64,000 nucleotides of DNA from Nannocystis exedens. Lineage in GTDB: Bacteria > Myxococcota_A > Polyangia > Nannocystales > Nannocystaceae. Below, piece by piece: positions 41,933-50,875 of the stretch. The stretch spans positions 6,834,001 to 6,898,000 of the forward strand of contig NZ_NETK01000001.1 in assembly GCF_002343915.1 (NCBI RefSeq). Direction: 5' to 3'. A program made the translations under genes and the position numbers. The number at the start of each line of letters is the position of its first letter. Positions within the stretch are counted from its first letter, which is position 1. The notes beneath the pieces are model-generated. The model was not told the DNA's origin. It did no database searches and was given only the letters and a program-made list of their open reading frames with translations.

Positions 41933-42424
41933 ATGATGCGTACGATCTTGATGGCCGCGCCGTTCCTCGCGTTCGCGCTCCCGCTGGCGACGGCCTCGTC
42001 GGTCGCGGCCCGCCCGCTGGCCACGCCGGCCCCCGCGGCCGAGTTCTGCCGGGGCGACGAGTGCGGCGACGAGTCGATCGAGCTGCTGATCTGCGTCGAG
42101 GTGCAGCTCGCGGTCGACCGCGACTACGAGTGCGAGATCCAGCGAGGCCCGCAGTGCCTGGCGAACTGCACGGCCGAGGCGATGACGCCGCTGTGCCTCC
42201 ACGAGCTCGGCGACCGCGCGCGCTCGGCCGCGGGGCTGCAGGCCTGTCTGGCCGAGCGCGCGGCGACCTGCCGCAGCCAGTGCGACGGCCGCGGCGCGGC
42301 GTTCTGCACCGAGGGCGCGCGCTGGGACGGCGGCGACGACGACGATGACGACGACGACGGCGACGGCGGGGGGCCGATCTTCATCGACGTCGACGTGTGC
42401 GTGTGGCTCGACGCGAACTTCTGA
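41933..42424 (+). CDS. Secreted Cys-containing acidic protein, paralogue
   Basis: 163 aa, ATG 41933 (ATG 41936 equally likely). Signal peptide to SSVAA (residue 29). The Cys domain aligns with that of the preceding gene: LLICVEVQLAVDRDYECEIQ, RGPQCLANCTAEAM, CLAERAATCRSQCDGRGAAF. An Asp run (nine of ten residues) follows, and it ends GPIFIDVDVCVWLDANF, where the preceding gene has the VFVNIEECIELKLDIEQNG tail. The last 53 bp occur again, inverted, at 43264-43316. Function is unknown; probably periplasmic or extracellular. Confidence 0.78.
   Translation: MMRTILMAAPFLAFALPLATASSVAARPLATPAPAAEFCRGDECGDESIELLICVEVQLAVDRDYECEIQRGPQCLANCTAEAMTPLCLHELGDRARSAAGLQACLAERAATCRSQCDGRGAAFCTEGARWDGGDDDDDDDDGDGGGPIFIDVDVCVWLDANF
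42371..42423 (+). repeat. 53-bp sequence with inverted copy at 43264-43316
   Basis: The 3' end of the small secreted protein gene matches the reverse complement of 43264-43316 at 50 of 53 positions. In the inverted copy the stop TGA has become TGT. Confidence 0.9.
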
Positions 42425-43080
42425 TGGTTCGCGCCGCCGACCGTCCGCAGGGCCGCCGCGCTCGCGCCAGGGAGCGGGCGCCGCGGCTGCCGGACGGCCT
42501 TCCAGGTCCCCGGAGCGCCTCCGCGCTCCGGGTCGTTCGCGCGTTCGAGAGGGGAGTCCGCGGATGTCGACGAGGACATGGCTGAAGAGACAGATGGCGG
42601 GGCGGCGGGCCGGGGTCCGCCGCGTGGACCTGCGGGGGGCGCTCGGGCGCCCGCGGCGGGCGAGGGGGCAGGGCGGAGGGGGCAGAACCGGCGAAGCGCC
42701 GCGGTCGGTGGCGCGCGAGCCGGTCGCCGTCCGGCGCGCGGCATGGCGCCACAGACATGTCCCGATCGACATGTTCGATCCGGGCAGGCCCGCGCGCGGC
42801 GTGGTGTGGGATGTCCCCAAGGACAGGCGCAAGGAGATCGGCTCGGGAGACGCATGTCTCGAGGGACCGGTCCCGACCACGGACGAGCGTCCACGAGGGC
42901 CGCGGGAGCGGGCGCGTTCGGGGGCGTGCGAGCGCAGCCCGAGGCGGGCGGGCGGGGCGAGTCGGGGTTCGGCGATCTTCGGCGGTCCAGGACCACGGGC
43001 TCTTCGGGGCCACGACCGATCGGGGCGCGGAGCCGTCGGTTCGACCCTCGAGCGACGCATCCGGCGGCGAGGGACCCGGC
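42425..43080. other. Gap with CATG-14 elements, no intact gene
   Basis: Six units: 42563, 42577 (overlapping), 42756, 42770 (overlapping), 42810 and 42853, for example GATGTCG-ACGA-GGACATG and CATGTCC-CGAT-CGACATG. Long frames crossing the region are Arg/Gly-rich and not protein-like. Confidence 0.7.
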
Positions 43081-43960
43081 GGCCCCGGCGGCGGCGCGGC
43101 GATCCAGCAGTTCGGCCGCTTCCGGTCGCTGCGCCTGCCGGGCCAGAGCGGGATGAGGGGGATCCACGCGCACGACCTCGAGCGGAGGGCCGCGCCGAAG
43201 CTGGCGCGGGGCGATCGCTACCCGGCGGGGATCGGCCGCTTCATCCGCGCGGCCAGGGCGCGACAGAAGTTCGCGTCGAGCCACACGCGCGGGTCGACGT
43301 CGATGAAGATCGGCCCGCCGGCGGCGGCGGCGCGGCGATCCAGGGCGCCGGCGAAGCAGTCGCGCCCCGCCGTGAGCGCCCTGCGGAGGGCGGCGGTCCT
43401 GGCGATCGAGCACGCGCCCGAGGTGAGGGCGGCGCGCCGGCGCGAGGGTGGGTTCGAGGCGATCGTCGACCTGTTCTTTCAGGCAGGTCGGAGGCCGGCG
43501 GCGGTGCACGCGGCGAGGCTGGAGGATCGCGGCTTCGAGCCCGACGACGTGATGGTCGGCGACGACGGCCGCGTGCGGGGCATGGACTTTGGCCTGGCGC
43601 GGGCGATCGACGCGCCGGTGGCGGTGGTTCCCGCCCCCGTCGCAGCCGACGGGCCGCGCGGCGAGGTTGAGCCGACTGTGCCGTCTCGGTGGTCAGCACG
43701 CCGGCGGCCCTGTCCTCGAAGCGACACCGCGGGGCGGCGGTCGAGGTGCGCAGCGACGTGCTGCAGCGCTGCGGCGCGCGGTCCGATGGGGCGGTCGCGG
43801 TGCCGCCGTCGGGCCGGGCAAGCGCGAGCGACTGCGGGCCGTCGAGGTCGCCGGAGGGGGCGCGGCCGCCGGGGCGCGCGCAGGTCGGCGCGCCGGCTCG
43901 GTCGGCTTGCGGTGGCCTCGGGCCGACGAGGGTGGGGCGTGTTCGTCCGCGGTGGGGTTG
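43081..43960 (+). pseudogene. Decayed Hanks-type Ser/Thr protein kinase
   Basis: Fragments of a kinase remain in order. FGRFRSLRLPGQSGMRG is the glycine loop and ERRAAPKLA the VAIK region near 43108-43215. AIEHAPEVRAARRREGGFEA is the hinge, and FFQAGRRPAAVHAARLEDRG then FEPDDVMVGDDGRVRGMDFG cover subdomains VIb-VII at 43400-43605. HRDxKxxN has become EDRGFEPDD, so catalytic Asp, Lys and Asn are lost while DFG remains. The activation loop (STPAAL, HRGAAVEVRSDVL, 43690-43780) is in another frame. The inverted 53-bp copy sits in the N-lobe. It is most likely a dead gene. Confidence 0.72.
43264..43316 (-). repeat. Inverted copy of the 3' end of the secreted protein gene
   Basis: Read on the minus strand it encodes GPIFIDVDPRVWLDANF, three mismatches from 42371-42423. 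It lies inside the kinase remnant without its own start. Confidence 0.9.
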
Positions 43961-44199
43961 GGGCGAGGCGCAAACGGTGACACGTGTTTCCTCGGCGGCG
44001 GGCCTGCCGCGGGGCGCCACGAGCTCGCGGCATGACGTGTCCGGCGAGCACGTGTCCGCGGAAAACCGGGCTCTGGTTGGGGATTGCCTGCGCCGCAGCG
44101 AACGGGCCCGCAGGCCCCGCGCGCGGAAGCGCGCATTCCGCGAAAGGACGCTTCTCTCTGGCATTGCGCGGGCGAACTGCATAACGTCGGCCGACGAGC

Positions 44200-45654
44200 A
44201 TGCAGGGCCTCCGACAACCGCACGAGTCGACGCTGTCGGAGACGGCGGAGACCAACTACGACCGCGACTTTTCGGCGCCGCAGCGGTTCGCGCCGGCGCT
44301 GGTGGTGCTGTGGTCGCACGACGAACCGGAGCGGGTCGGCGAGGTGGTCGTGTTGCCGCCGACGGCGCGGGGGATGAGCTTCACGCTGGGGCGGGCGGTC
44401 GAGAGCTACGAGGATGGCTCGCTGCCGCTGACGCTGCGGCGGCTGCGGCCGTTCTCGAGCGAGGACCGCGGGCCGTTCCAGTCGGCCCGGGTGTCGCGCT
44501 GGCAGATCCGGATCACCGTCGAGCAGGGCGACGAGCTGGCGATCGAGGGCATCGGCAAGGGCGAGCTGCGGATCAACGACCAGCCGACCCGCGGGGCCGC
44601 GGTCGTGCCCGGCGACACCATCGAGGCGGTGGGGCGGTTCGTGCTGCAGGCGACGCGGCGGCCGCTCGACTGGCCGCGGCCCGGGGGCTGGCCCGACCCG
44701 TTCCCGTTCGGCGCGGCCGACCGGTTCGGGCTGGTCGGCGAGTCGCCGGCGGCGTGGCTCCTGCGGCAGCAGATCCTGTTCCTGGCCCAGCGCGACGGGC
44801 ACGTGCTGGTCGAGGGCCCGAGCGGGGCCGGCAAGGAGCTGGTGGTGCGGGCGCTCCACGCCGCCTCGGCCCGCGGGGCGCGGCCGCTGATCGCCCGCAA
44901 CGCGGCGACGATCCCCGAGCGGCTCAGCGACGCCGAGCTGTTCGGCAACCTCAAGGACTACCCGAGCCCCGGGACGCCCGACCGCTCGGGGCTGTTCGGC
45001 GACGCCGACCGCTCGTCGCTGTTCCTCGACGAGATCGGCGAGCTGTCGGAGACGCTGCAGGCCAGCCTCTTGCGGGTGATGGACAGCGGCGAGTACCAGC
45101 GGCTGGGCGACTCGTCGATGCGCGCGACGGACGTGCGGATCCTGGCCGCCACCAACCGCCAGCCCGGCGAGCTCAAGCACGACTTCTTGGCCCGCTTCCT
45201 CCACCGCGTGCGCGTGCCCGGCTTCGGCGAGCGGCCGGAGGACGTGGTGCTGGTGGCGCGCCACCTGCTGCGCGGGTTCGCGGCGCGCGACAGCACGCTG
45301 GCCGAGCGATTCTTCGTCAACGGCGAGCCGGCGCTGGGCGCCCGCCTGGTCGTGGCCCTGGCCCGCCACCGCTTCACCGCCCACACCCGCGAGCTCACCG
45401 AGCTGCTGTGGCGGGCGGTCGCCACCAGCTCGGGCTCGCTGCTCGACCTGCCCGCCGACTTCGTCGCCCGCCCGACGACGCCGGCGCCGGCGCCGGCCAG
45501 CAGCGACTCGACCGACCCGCGCGAGCTGTCGCGCGAGCAGATCGTCGCCGCCCTGGCCCGCGTCGGCGGGGTGCGCGACCGGGCCTGGCGCGAGCTCGGG
45601 CTGCGCAGCCGCGACCAGCTCAAGCGGCTGCTGAAGAAGCACGACATCACCTGA
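44200..45654 (+). CDS. FHA-AAA+ sigma-54-activator-like regulator lacking GAFTGA
   Basis: 484 aa, ATG 44200. Residues 60-150 are an FHA domain (LGRAVESYEDGSLPLTLRRL, ARVSRWQIRI). Residues 170-390 are the AAA+ core: Walker A VEGPSGAGKELV near 205, Walker B SSLFLDEIGELSETL near 270 and sensor LAATNRQPGEL. The GAFTGA sigma-54 loop is replaced by FGNLKDYPSPGTPDRSGLFG. The C-terminal LSREQIVAALARVGGVRDRA and LGLRSRDQLKRLLKK form a Fis-like HTH variant. It probably reads a phosphothreonine signal but may not remodel sigma-54. It lies next to a dead kinase gene. Confidence 0.9.
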   Translation: MQGLRQPHESTLSETAETNYDRDFSAPQRFAPALVVLWSHDEPERVGEVVVLPPTARGMSFTLGRAVESYEDGSLPLTLRRLRPFSSEDRGPFQSARVSRWQIRITVEQGDELAIEGIGKGELRINDQPTRGAAVVPGDTIEAVGRFVLQATRRPLDWPRPGGWPDPFPFGAADRFGLVGESPAAWLLRQQILFLAQRDGHVLVEGPSGAGKELVVRALHAASARGARPLIARNAATIPERLSDAELFGNLKDYPSPGTPDRSGLFGDADRSSLFLDEIGELSETLQASLLRVMDSGEYQRLGDSSMRATDVRILAATNRQPGELKHDFLARFLHRVRVPGFGERPEDVVLVARHLLRGFAARDSTLAERFFVNGEPALGARLVVALARHRFTAHTRELTELLWRAVATSSGSLLDLPADFVARPTTPAPAPASSDSTDPRELSREQIVAALARVGGVRDRAWRELGLRSRDQLKRLLKKHDIT

Positions 45655-45680
45655 GGCCGCCGGCGGGGCGAGCGGAACGA

Positions 45681-45846
45681 GCTGTCCTGGGGGACATGTG
45701 ACGTGTCCCGATGGACATGTCGGCCGCTCGCCCGCAGCGGTCGCGGCGGGCGGGGCGACCTGTCTCGAAGAGCAGGTCGCCTGTTCGCCCGCAGCGCCCC
45801 CGGGACGGCGGCGGGCGACATGTCTCGAAGACCATGTCGGTCGCTC
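45681..45846. repeat. CATG-14 array with conserved flanks
   Basis: Units at 45681, 45702, 45759 and 45829 (for example CATGTCT-CGAA-GACCATG). The last three are each followed by a TCGGYCGCTCGCCCGCWGCG-like block at 45720, 45777 and 45837, giving a composite unit of 57-60 bp. The gap 45655-45958 has no gene. Confidence 0.85.
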
Positions 45847-45958
45847 GCCCGCTGCGGCCGGGCGCCCGAGCAAATCCTACCGGCGGCGGGGCCGGCTCGC
45901 GCAAGGCCTGCGGTGGTCGGGCGCCGGCTGGGTTCTACCCTTGCCGTCAGGAGGTCGT

Positions 45959-46525
45959 ATGTCGAAGGTCGTCGGCGGGCTCATGGGATCGACAGTGGTG
46001 GCGTGGCTGGTCGCGGGCGGGTGCGCGCCGCCGGAGTCGCAGCCGGGCCAGGACCGGCCGGACAGCATGGTGAACTTCGTCGTCGCGGGTCGACCCCTCG
46101 AGACCGACGACGGGCTGTACCTGCTCGAGTTCTCGCCGTTCCCCGGCAGCAACTTCGCCTGGCCGACGACCCCGGGGCGGACGCGGATCGCCCTCGACGT
46201 GCGCACCGGGCCGGGGTTCGTGGTGGACGACGACGACGCGGCCGTCGACGAGACCGCCGCGGCGGAGATGCCGATTTACCCGCTGATGTTGACCTTCGAC
46301 GCCGTGGTCCCGCCGGCCAGCGCGATCGGCCAAACGTTCTACCCCGAGGCCTGGCCGACCAACGCCGACGGGACGCAGTGGACGCTGGAGCTCGGCTTCC
46401 CCGCGCCGGGCGACTGGACCCTGCCGATCACCGTGGCCGACAGCGACGGGCGCGTCGATCGGGTGCGCGCGACGTTCCGCCTGGTCGCGCCCGACCAGGG
46501 CCGGCCCGCGCGGGCGCCGGGCTGA
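45959..46525 (+). CDS. Lipoprotein, hypothetical
   Basis: 188 aa, ATG 45959 with AGGAGG upstream. Lipobox VAGGC near residue 22. The mature part looks like one beta-rich domain (MVNFVVAGRPLETDDGLYLL, TRIALDVRTGPGFVVDDDDA, WTLELGFPAPGDWTLPITVA) reminiscent of Ig-like or YtkA-like secreted domains. No Cys after the lipid site. It converges on the ceramidase-like gene across palindromic repeats. Confidence 0.75.
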   Translation: MSKVVGGLMGSTVVAWLVAGGCAPPESQPGQDRPDSMVNFVVAGRPLETDDGLYLLEFSPFPGSNFAWPTTPGRTRIALDVRTGPGFVVDDDDAAVDETAAAEMPIYPLMLTFDAVVPPASAIGQTFYPEAWPTNADGTQWTLELGFPAPGDWTLPITVADSDGRVDRVRATFRLVAPDQGRPARAPG

Positions 46526-46567
46526 GCGCCCGCGGGCATGGTCGGCCCGCGCGCTCGCGGGGGCGAG

Positions 46568-46657
46568 GAGGTCTGAAAGGACATGTCCGATGGGATAGGA
46601 GTGCTGCGCGGCTCGGCCGCGCCCGTATGTCCTCGAGGACATGTCTTTCGAGGCGCG
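46568..46657. repeat. CATG-14 array, four units
   Basis: GAGGTCT-GAAA-GGACATG (46568), CATGTCC-GATG-GGATAGG (46582), TATGTCC-TCGA-GGACATG (46626) and CATGTCT-TTCG-AGGCGCG (46640). They form two overlapping pairs between convergent genes. Confidence 0.9.
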
Positions 46658-46664
46658 TCCGCGC

Positions 46665-48203
46665 TCAGAAGTTCGCGTTGTCGGCGGTGACGAGGGCGTT
46701 GATCTTGTCGCGGGCGGTGTCGCCGGCGGTCTTGCCGAGGGACACGGTCTCCTCGTAGTTGTCGTTCTTGCCGGTCTGCCACTCGTCGCTGGGGATGAAG
46801 TAGCCGAGGGCGTCGCCGGTGTTGCCGAGGATCATCTTGTGCGGGGTCTTCATGACCTCCTTGATCGCCAGGCCGTTGCGGGTCAGCGACTCGCCGGGGA
46901 AGGCCACGCCCTGGACCTGGGTGCCGAGGCGGAAGTAGGTGCTCTGGGTGGTGACGACCTGCGACAGGCCCATCGATTCGAAGTCGAACTGGAGGATCCC
47001 CAGCCCGGCGGCGAGCTGGAACAGCAGGTTGTCGACGCCCTGCTCCCACTCGGTGTGCGACCACACCAGCGTGCCCTCGACCGGCTCGGCGGTCTCGACG
47101 GCGGCGATGGCGATGTCGGCCAAGAGCTCGCCGTAGGCCTGGGCGCGGGCGAAGTCGTCGGGGTACTGGCCGTCGGGGACCTTGGGCGTGGCGTCGCCGA
47201 GGGTGCCGTTGAACAGGCTGGCGGGCGCGCCGAGGGCCGCCTCGATCTTCTGGACCGAGTAGCCGACGTAGTCGCAGGAGATCTCCTTGTTGTCCTCGCC
47301 GAGGATGACCGGGTGGGCGGCGAAGTTGACGAGCGTGCCGAGGCGGTTGCCCTCGAGGTCCTTGGCGTCGAGGATCGTCATGTCGTCGTCGGTGAAGCCC
47401 CAGCCGCGGCGGTTGTTGTTCGGCGCCTTGACGGTGGCGACCGCCAGCGTCGCCGGCACGCGGGCGTCCCACGCGGCGGCCATGCTGTGGGCGATCTCGT
47501 CGTTGATGAAGTCGCGGTAGTCGTCGGGGACGCCGCCCCACAGGCCCATGAGGTCGGGCGCCGAGTGGCTGTGGGTGGTGCCGACCAACACCTGGCCCTC
47601 GTCGAGGCCGGTGAGCTCGGCGACCTTTTGCCGCACCGCGCGGGTGTTCTGGTTGCCCATGCCCGGGAGGTCGACGATCGCCATGATGACGCCGCCGCCC
47701 TCGCCCTCGATGGCGAAGCTGCGGGCGAAGATCGCGTCATGCACGCCCTGGGCCGGGCCGCGGGTGAACGGGGCCCCGTAAGCGCCCATGTAGACGTTCT
47801 GGTCGAGGTGGGCGTCGCTCGGCGAGACGTCGGCCGTGTGGACGCCGATGAGGAAGCCGTCGATCGGGCCGCCGGTGGTGGTGTCGGTGTCGCCGGTGGT
47901 GGTCGTCGTCGTGGTGTCGGGGCCGCCCGTGGTGGTCGTCGTCGAGGTGACGGGGCTCGTGGTCGTGGTCGTCTCGTCGCCGGTGGTGGTGGTGGTGGTG
48001 GTGGTGGCCGAGGTGGTCGAGGACGTCGGGGTGGTCGGGTCGACGCCGGTGCCGGTCGGGCCGGGGGTGTCGGTGGTGCCGGTCGAGGTCCCGGGGCCGG
48101 TCGAGGTCGAATCGTCGGTGCCGCCGGTGCTGCCGCCCGGGTCGCTGCCGCCGCAGGCGAGAGAGAGGAGGAGCGGGACGAACAGCAGGCGAGGTGTCGA
48201 CAT
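46665..48203 (-). CDS. Neutral/alkaline ceramidase-like lipoprotein
   Basis: 512 aa, ATG 48203. Lipobox LLSLAC near residue 17, then a Thr/Ser/Gly linker of about 95 residues. The catalytic-type domain starts IGVHTADVSPSDAHLDQNVY near residue 118 and includes GVIMAIVDLPGMGNQNTRAV, VGTTHSHSAPDLMGLWGGV with the zinc His pair, and LVNFAAHPVILGEDNKEIS. These match the N-terminal domain of neutral/alkaline ceramidases, which cleave ceramide to sphingosine and fatty acid. Myxobacteria contain sphingolipids, so the substrate is plausible. The C-terminal domain is shorter than usual. Confidence 0.85.
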   Translation of the reverse strand: MSTPRLLFVPLLLSLACGGSDPGGSTGGTDDSTSTGPGTSTGTTDTPGPTGTGVDPTTPTSSTTSATTTTTTTTGDETTTTTSPVTSTTTTTGGPDTTTTTTTGDTDTTTGGPIDGFLIGVHTADVSPSDAHLDQNVYMGAYGAPFTRGPAQGVHDAIFARSFAIEGEGGGVIMAIVDLPGMGNQNTRAVRQKVAELTGLDEGQVLVGTTHSHSAPDLMGLWGGVPDDYRDFINDEIAHSMAAAWDARVPATLAVATVKAPNNNRRGWGFTDDDMTILDAKDLEGNRLGTLVNFAAHPVILGEDNKEISCDYVGYSVQKIEAALGAPASLFNGTLGDATPKVPDGQYPDDFARAQAYGELLADIAIAAVETAEPVEGTLVWSHTEWEQGVDNLLFQLAAGLGILQFDFESMGLSQVVTTQSTYFRLGTQVQGVAFPGESLTRNGLAIKEVMKTPHKMILGNTGDALGYFIPSDEWQTGKNDNYEETVSLGKTAGDTARDKINALVTADNANF

Positions 48204-48767
48204 GGAAGTGGACGGTGACCATAGCGGAAGGCCGCGGGCGGTCGCCAGGGGTGAGGCGTCGCCGGGCTCACGCGCAGCGCGGCGGCGGACGTGCGGACAC
48301 GTGGGGCCGATCGATCACGCACCGCGACGACGCGGCCGCGAGGCTCCGCGCGAACCGTGCAGCGGCTCACATGCCCGGGATGTCGTCGCTGCGGGAGCGG
48401 TGGCCGCGTGACTGCGCGGGCCATCGTCGGTGTCCGGCGCGAAGCCGACCGCGACGATCGTGGGTCGGAAACGGAAGTCGTGCGCGGGGCGATCGTCGGC
48501 TGCGTGCGCGGGGTCGAGGACGTCGCGGGGGCTCGAGGTCGAGAGCGGTCGAGCCCGGGGCTGATGTCGACGGGGCTCGAGGACGTCGCGTGCAGCCCGG
48601 TCGAGCGCGCGCGGTCGGCTGGGTCGGCCGGTGCAGGTCCGACGCGGGGGGTGGCGGTCGCCGGCGAACGGCTGGCGCAGACGGCGCGCGACGCCGGGGG
48701 CTGCGACGGATCGGCGCACTCCTGCAATGCGATTGCAAGTGATGGATGATTGCATCAACATCGAGGC
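48204..48767. other. Divergent regulatory gap with direct repeats
   Basis: No gene. SKCGAGGACGTCGCG-type direct repeats occur near 48518 and 48577. The last 45 bp before the AraC start carry palindromes listed separately. Confidence 0.45.
48723..48756. promoter_or_regulatory. Two palindromes upstream of the AraC gene
   Basis: TGCAAT-GCG-ATTGCA (48723-48737) and GATG-ATTG-CATC (48745-48756) share the ATTGCA core and end 12 bp before ATG 48768. They are candidate autoregulatory sites. Confidence 0.5.
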
Positions 48768-49600
48768 ATGCGCGTCGACGATCGCTGGCAGGATGACCGC
48801 CCCGTGTTCGTGAGGCACCACCACGTCGGCCGGTGGCCGAGGCCGCCGCGGCCGGTGGTCCACGAGTTCGCGGCGATGGTGTTCTACGTCGACGGCCGGG
48901 CCGAGGTCGAGCAGCGCGGGCGGGTGCGCGTCGAGGCGGGGGATGTGCAGCTCGTGCCGGCCGGCGAGGCGCACCGGATGATCTGCGGCGGCGGGGCCGA
49001 GGCGTGGGGGTCGGGTTCAATCCGGTCATCCTGGCCGCCTCCGAGCACGCGGCGCTGCTCGAGCCGTTCGAGCGCGTGCGGGCCGGCGCCGCCGCGGTGA
49101 TGCCGATCCCGGCGGGCCGGCAGGAGCACCTGAGGCGGCTGATCGCCGAGCTGCGCGAGGAGTCGGCGCAGGCGCCGACGGCCTTGCAGGCGCAGGTGCA
49201 GCGCAGCCTGTTGACGCTGGTGCTGGCCGAGGTCGTGCGCGCGGCCCCGAGCGGCGGCGAGTCGGCGACGGCGCCGGTGGTGGCGCAGGCGCTGCGGTAC
49301 ATCGAGCGCCGCTGCCTGGCGCCGATCTCGCTGCGCGACGTGGCGGCGGCGCTCGACCGGTCGCCGGCCTACGTGACGACGGCGCTGCGGATGGCCACCG
49401 GCCGCACGGCCCAGCAGTGGATCGCCGCCGGTCGGCTCGCGGAGGCGCGTCGACGCCTGCTCACCAGCGACGAGACGGTGGAGGCGATCGCGGAGCGGGT
49501 CGGCGGGCTCGACCCTACCCACTTCATCCGCATGTTCCGGCGCGAGCACGGCTGCACGCCGGCGGCCTGGCGCGCGGAGCATCGCCGGCCGCGCGCGTGA
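48768..49600 (+). CDS. AraC family regulator, frameshifted
   Basis: The N-terminal cupin part (HEFAAMVFYVDGRAEVEQRG, AGDVQLVPAGEAHRM) reads from ATG 48768 to about 49005. The continuation VGFNPVILAASEHAALLEPF and the AraC domain (RYIERRCLAPISLRDVAAAL, RSPAYVTTALRMATGRTAQQ, HFIRMFRREHGCTPAAWR) are in a different frame. Restoring one G in the run 49006-49010 gives AEAWGVGFNP and a normal 277-aa protein. It is a true mutation or a homopolymer error. With the frame intact it would be a ligand-responsive regulator. Possible operators lie just upstream. Confidence 0.8.
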
Positions 49601-49822
49601 GGGCGACGGGCGAGGGGGGTACGCGAGTGCCGGCGGGGCGAATACTCGCGGTCGTGGCGCAGGCGGGCGAGCGCGCGGCTAGGGTCGAAGAAGTCGCTCA
49701 AGTTTGCGGAGCGCGATGCAGGTCATCGCATCATCGCTGTTCGTAGGTGCTGGCGAAGAGAATCACTCGAGGTCGCGGCGAGGTCGGCGAGCGCGTGGCT
49801 GGCGTCGGCGCTCGCCGCCGTG

Positions 49823-50875
49823 TCACTCGCGCGCCCGTCCCTCGAGCTGGCCGGCGAGCGCCAGCTCGATCGTGAGGGCGTGGTTGATCATCGCGCCCGC
49901 CTGATAGCCGGCGGCCGCGGAGAACACGGCGCCCTGCAGCCCGGTCGTGAGGTCGCCGGCCGCGTACACGCCCGGGTGCGAGGTCTGTTTGTGCATGTCG
50001 ACCTGGACGAAGCCGTGCTCGTCGAGCGCGAGCCCCAGGGCGGTGACGAGCCCGACCTGATGCTGCTTCGGGCGGACGTAGAGGCCCTCGATCGCCACCC
50101 GGGCGCCGTCGGCGAGCTCGACCGCGGTCAGGCTGTCGGCGCCGACGAGCCGCTTCAACTTGCGCGGCTCGATCGCCACGCCGGCGCGCGTCAGGCGGGC
50201 GCGCGTCTCGTCCGGAACAGGGAAGGCGTCGTCGGTGAACACCACCACGGTGCGGGTCCAGCCGCGCAGGAGCAGCGCCCACTCGAGCATGGCCGGGTCC
50301 GGGCAGAGGTAGCCGGTCGGCCGCTCGCGCAGCTCCCAGCCGTGGCAATAGGGGCAGAGGTGGACGCTCGTGCCCCAGTGCTCGGCGACGCCCGGCAGCG
50401 CCGGCAGCTCGTCGACGAGGCCGGTACACAGGAGCACGCGACGGGCGGTCACGCGGCTGCCGTCGGCGAGGGTGACGGCGAACGCGTCGGGGCCGCGCGC
50501 GGCGATGTCCTGGACCCGGACGTCGCGCACGACGACGCTCGGGTAGGCGGTGAGCTCGGCGCGGGCGAGGCGGCGGAACTCCGCGGGCGGGGTGCCGTCG
50601 CGGGTGATGAAGCCCTGGATGTGGGCGGCGGCGGCGTTGCGCGGCGCACCGGCGTCGCACAGGAGCGTGCGCTTGCGGGCGCGCCCGAGCGCGAGCGCGG
50701 CGCTGAGGCCGGCCGGTCCGCCGCCGACGATGACGATGTCGAGATCCATGGTCGTGCCCTCCTGCGGGGCCGCGGGCGGAGGTCGGCGCGAGCACCCTGC
50801 CAGGCCGGCGAGGCCGGCCCAGCCGAGCACCGCGCGCCGGGTGAGACCTCCACGATGATTCCGCCGCGTCCGCAT
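49823..50875 (-). CDS. Thioredoxin-reductase-like FAD oxidoreductase with Tat lipoprotein signal
   Basis: 350 aa, ATG 50875. Residues 1-28 form a twin-arginine signal (TRRAVLGWAGLAGLAGC) ending in a lipobox-like Cys; ATG 50749 would give a cytoplasmic form starting MDLDIVIVGGG. The FAD site is IVGGGPAGLSAALALGR. The redox site CPYCHGWE near residue 174 and the C-terminal FAD motif VYAAGDLTTGLQGAVFSAAA match the TrxB family. It is shorter in the NADPH-binding part than classical TrxB. Export by Tat of a folded flavoprotein would be consistent with the signal. Confidence 0.88.
   Translation of the reverse strand: MRTRRNHRGGLTRRAVLGWAGLAGLAGCSRRPPPAAPQEGTTMDLDIVIVGGGPAGLSAALALGRARKRTLLCDAGAPRNAAAAHIQGFITRDGTPPAEFRRLARAELTAYPSVVVRDVRVQDIAARGPDAFAVTLADGSRVTARRVLLCTGLVDELPALPGVAEHWGTSVHLCPYCHGWELRERPTGYLCPDPAMLEWALLLRGWTRTVVVFTDDAFPVPDETRARLTRAGVAIEPRKLKRLVGADSLTAVELADGARVAIEGLYVRPKQHQVGLVTALGLALDEHGFVQVDMHKQTSHPGVYAAGDLTTGLQGAVFSAAAGYQAGAMINHALTIELALAGQLEGRARE

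Noticed and set aside
42757..43980. A 407-codon plus-strand frame taken as a functional kinase
   Set aside because: Catalytic residues are missing, the activation loop is in another frame and the flanks are Arg/Gly-rich, so it is called a pseudogene.
49601..49822. Possible small gene on the minus strand (MSDFFDPSRALARLRHDRE)
   Set aside because: The frame runs into the AraC coding region antisense and has no ribosome site or family match.
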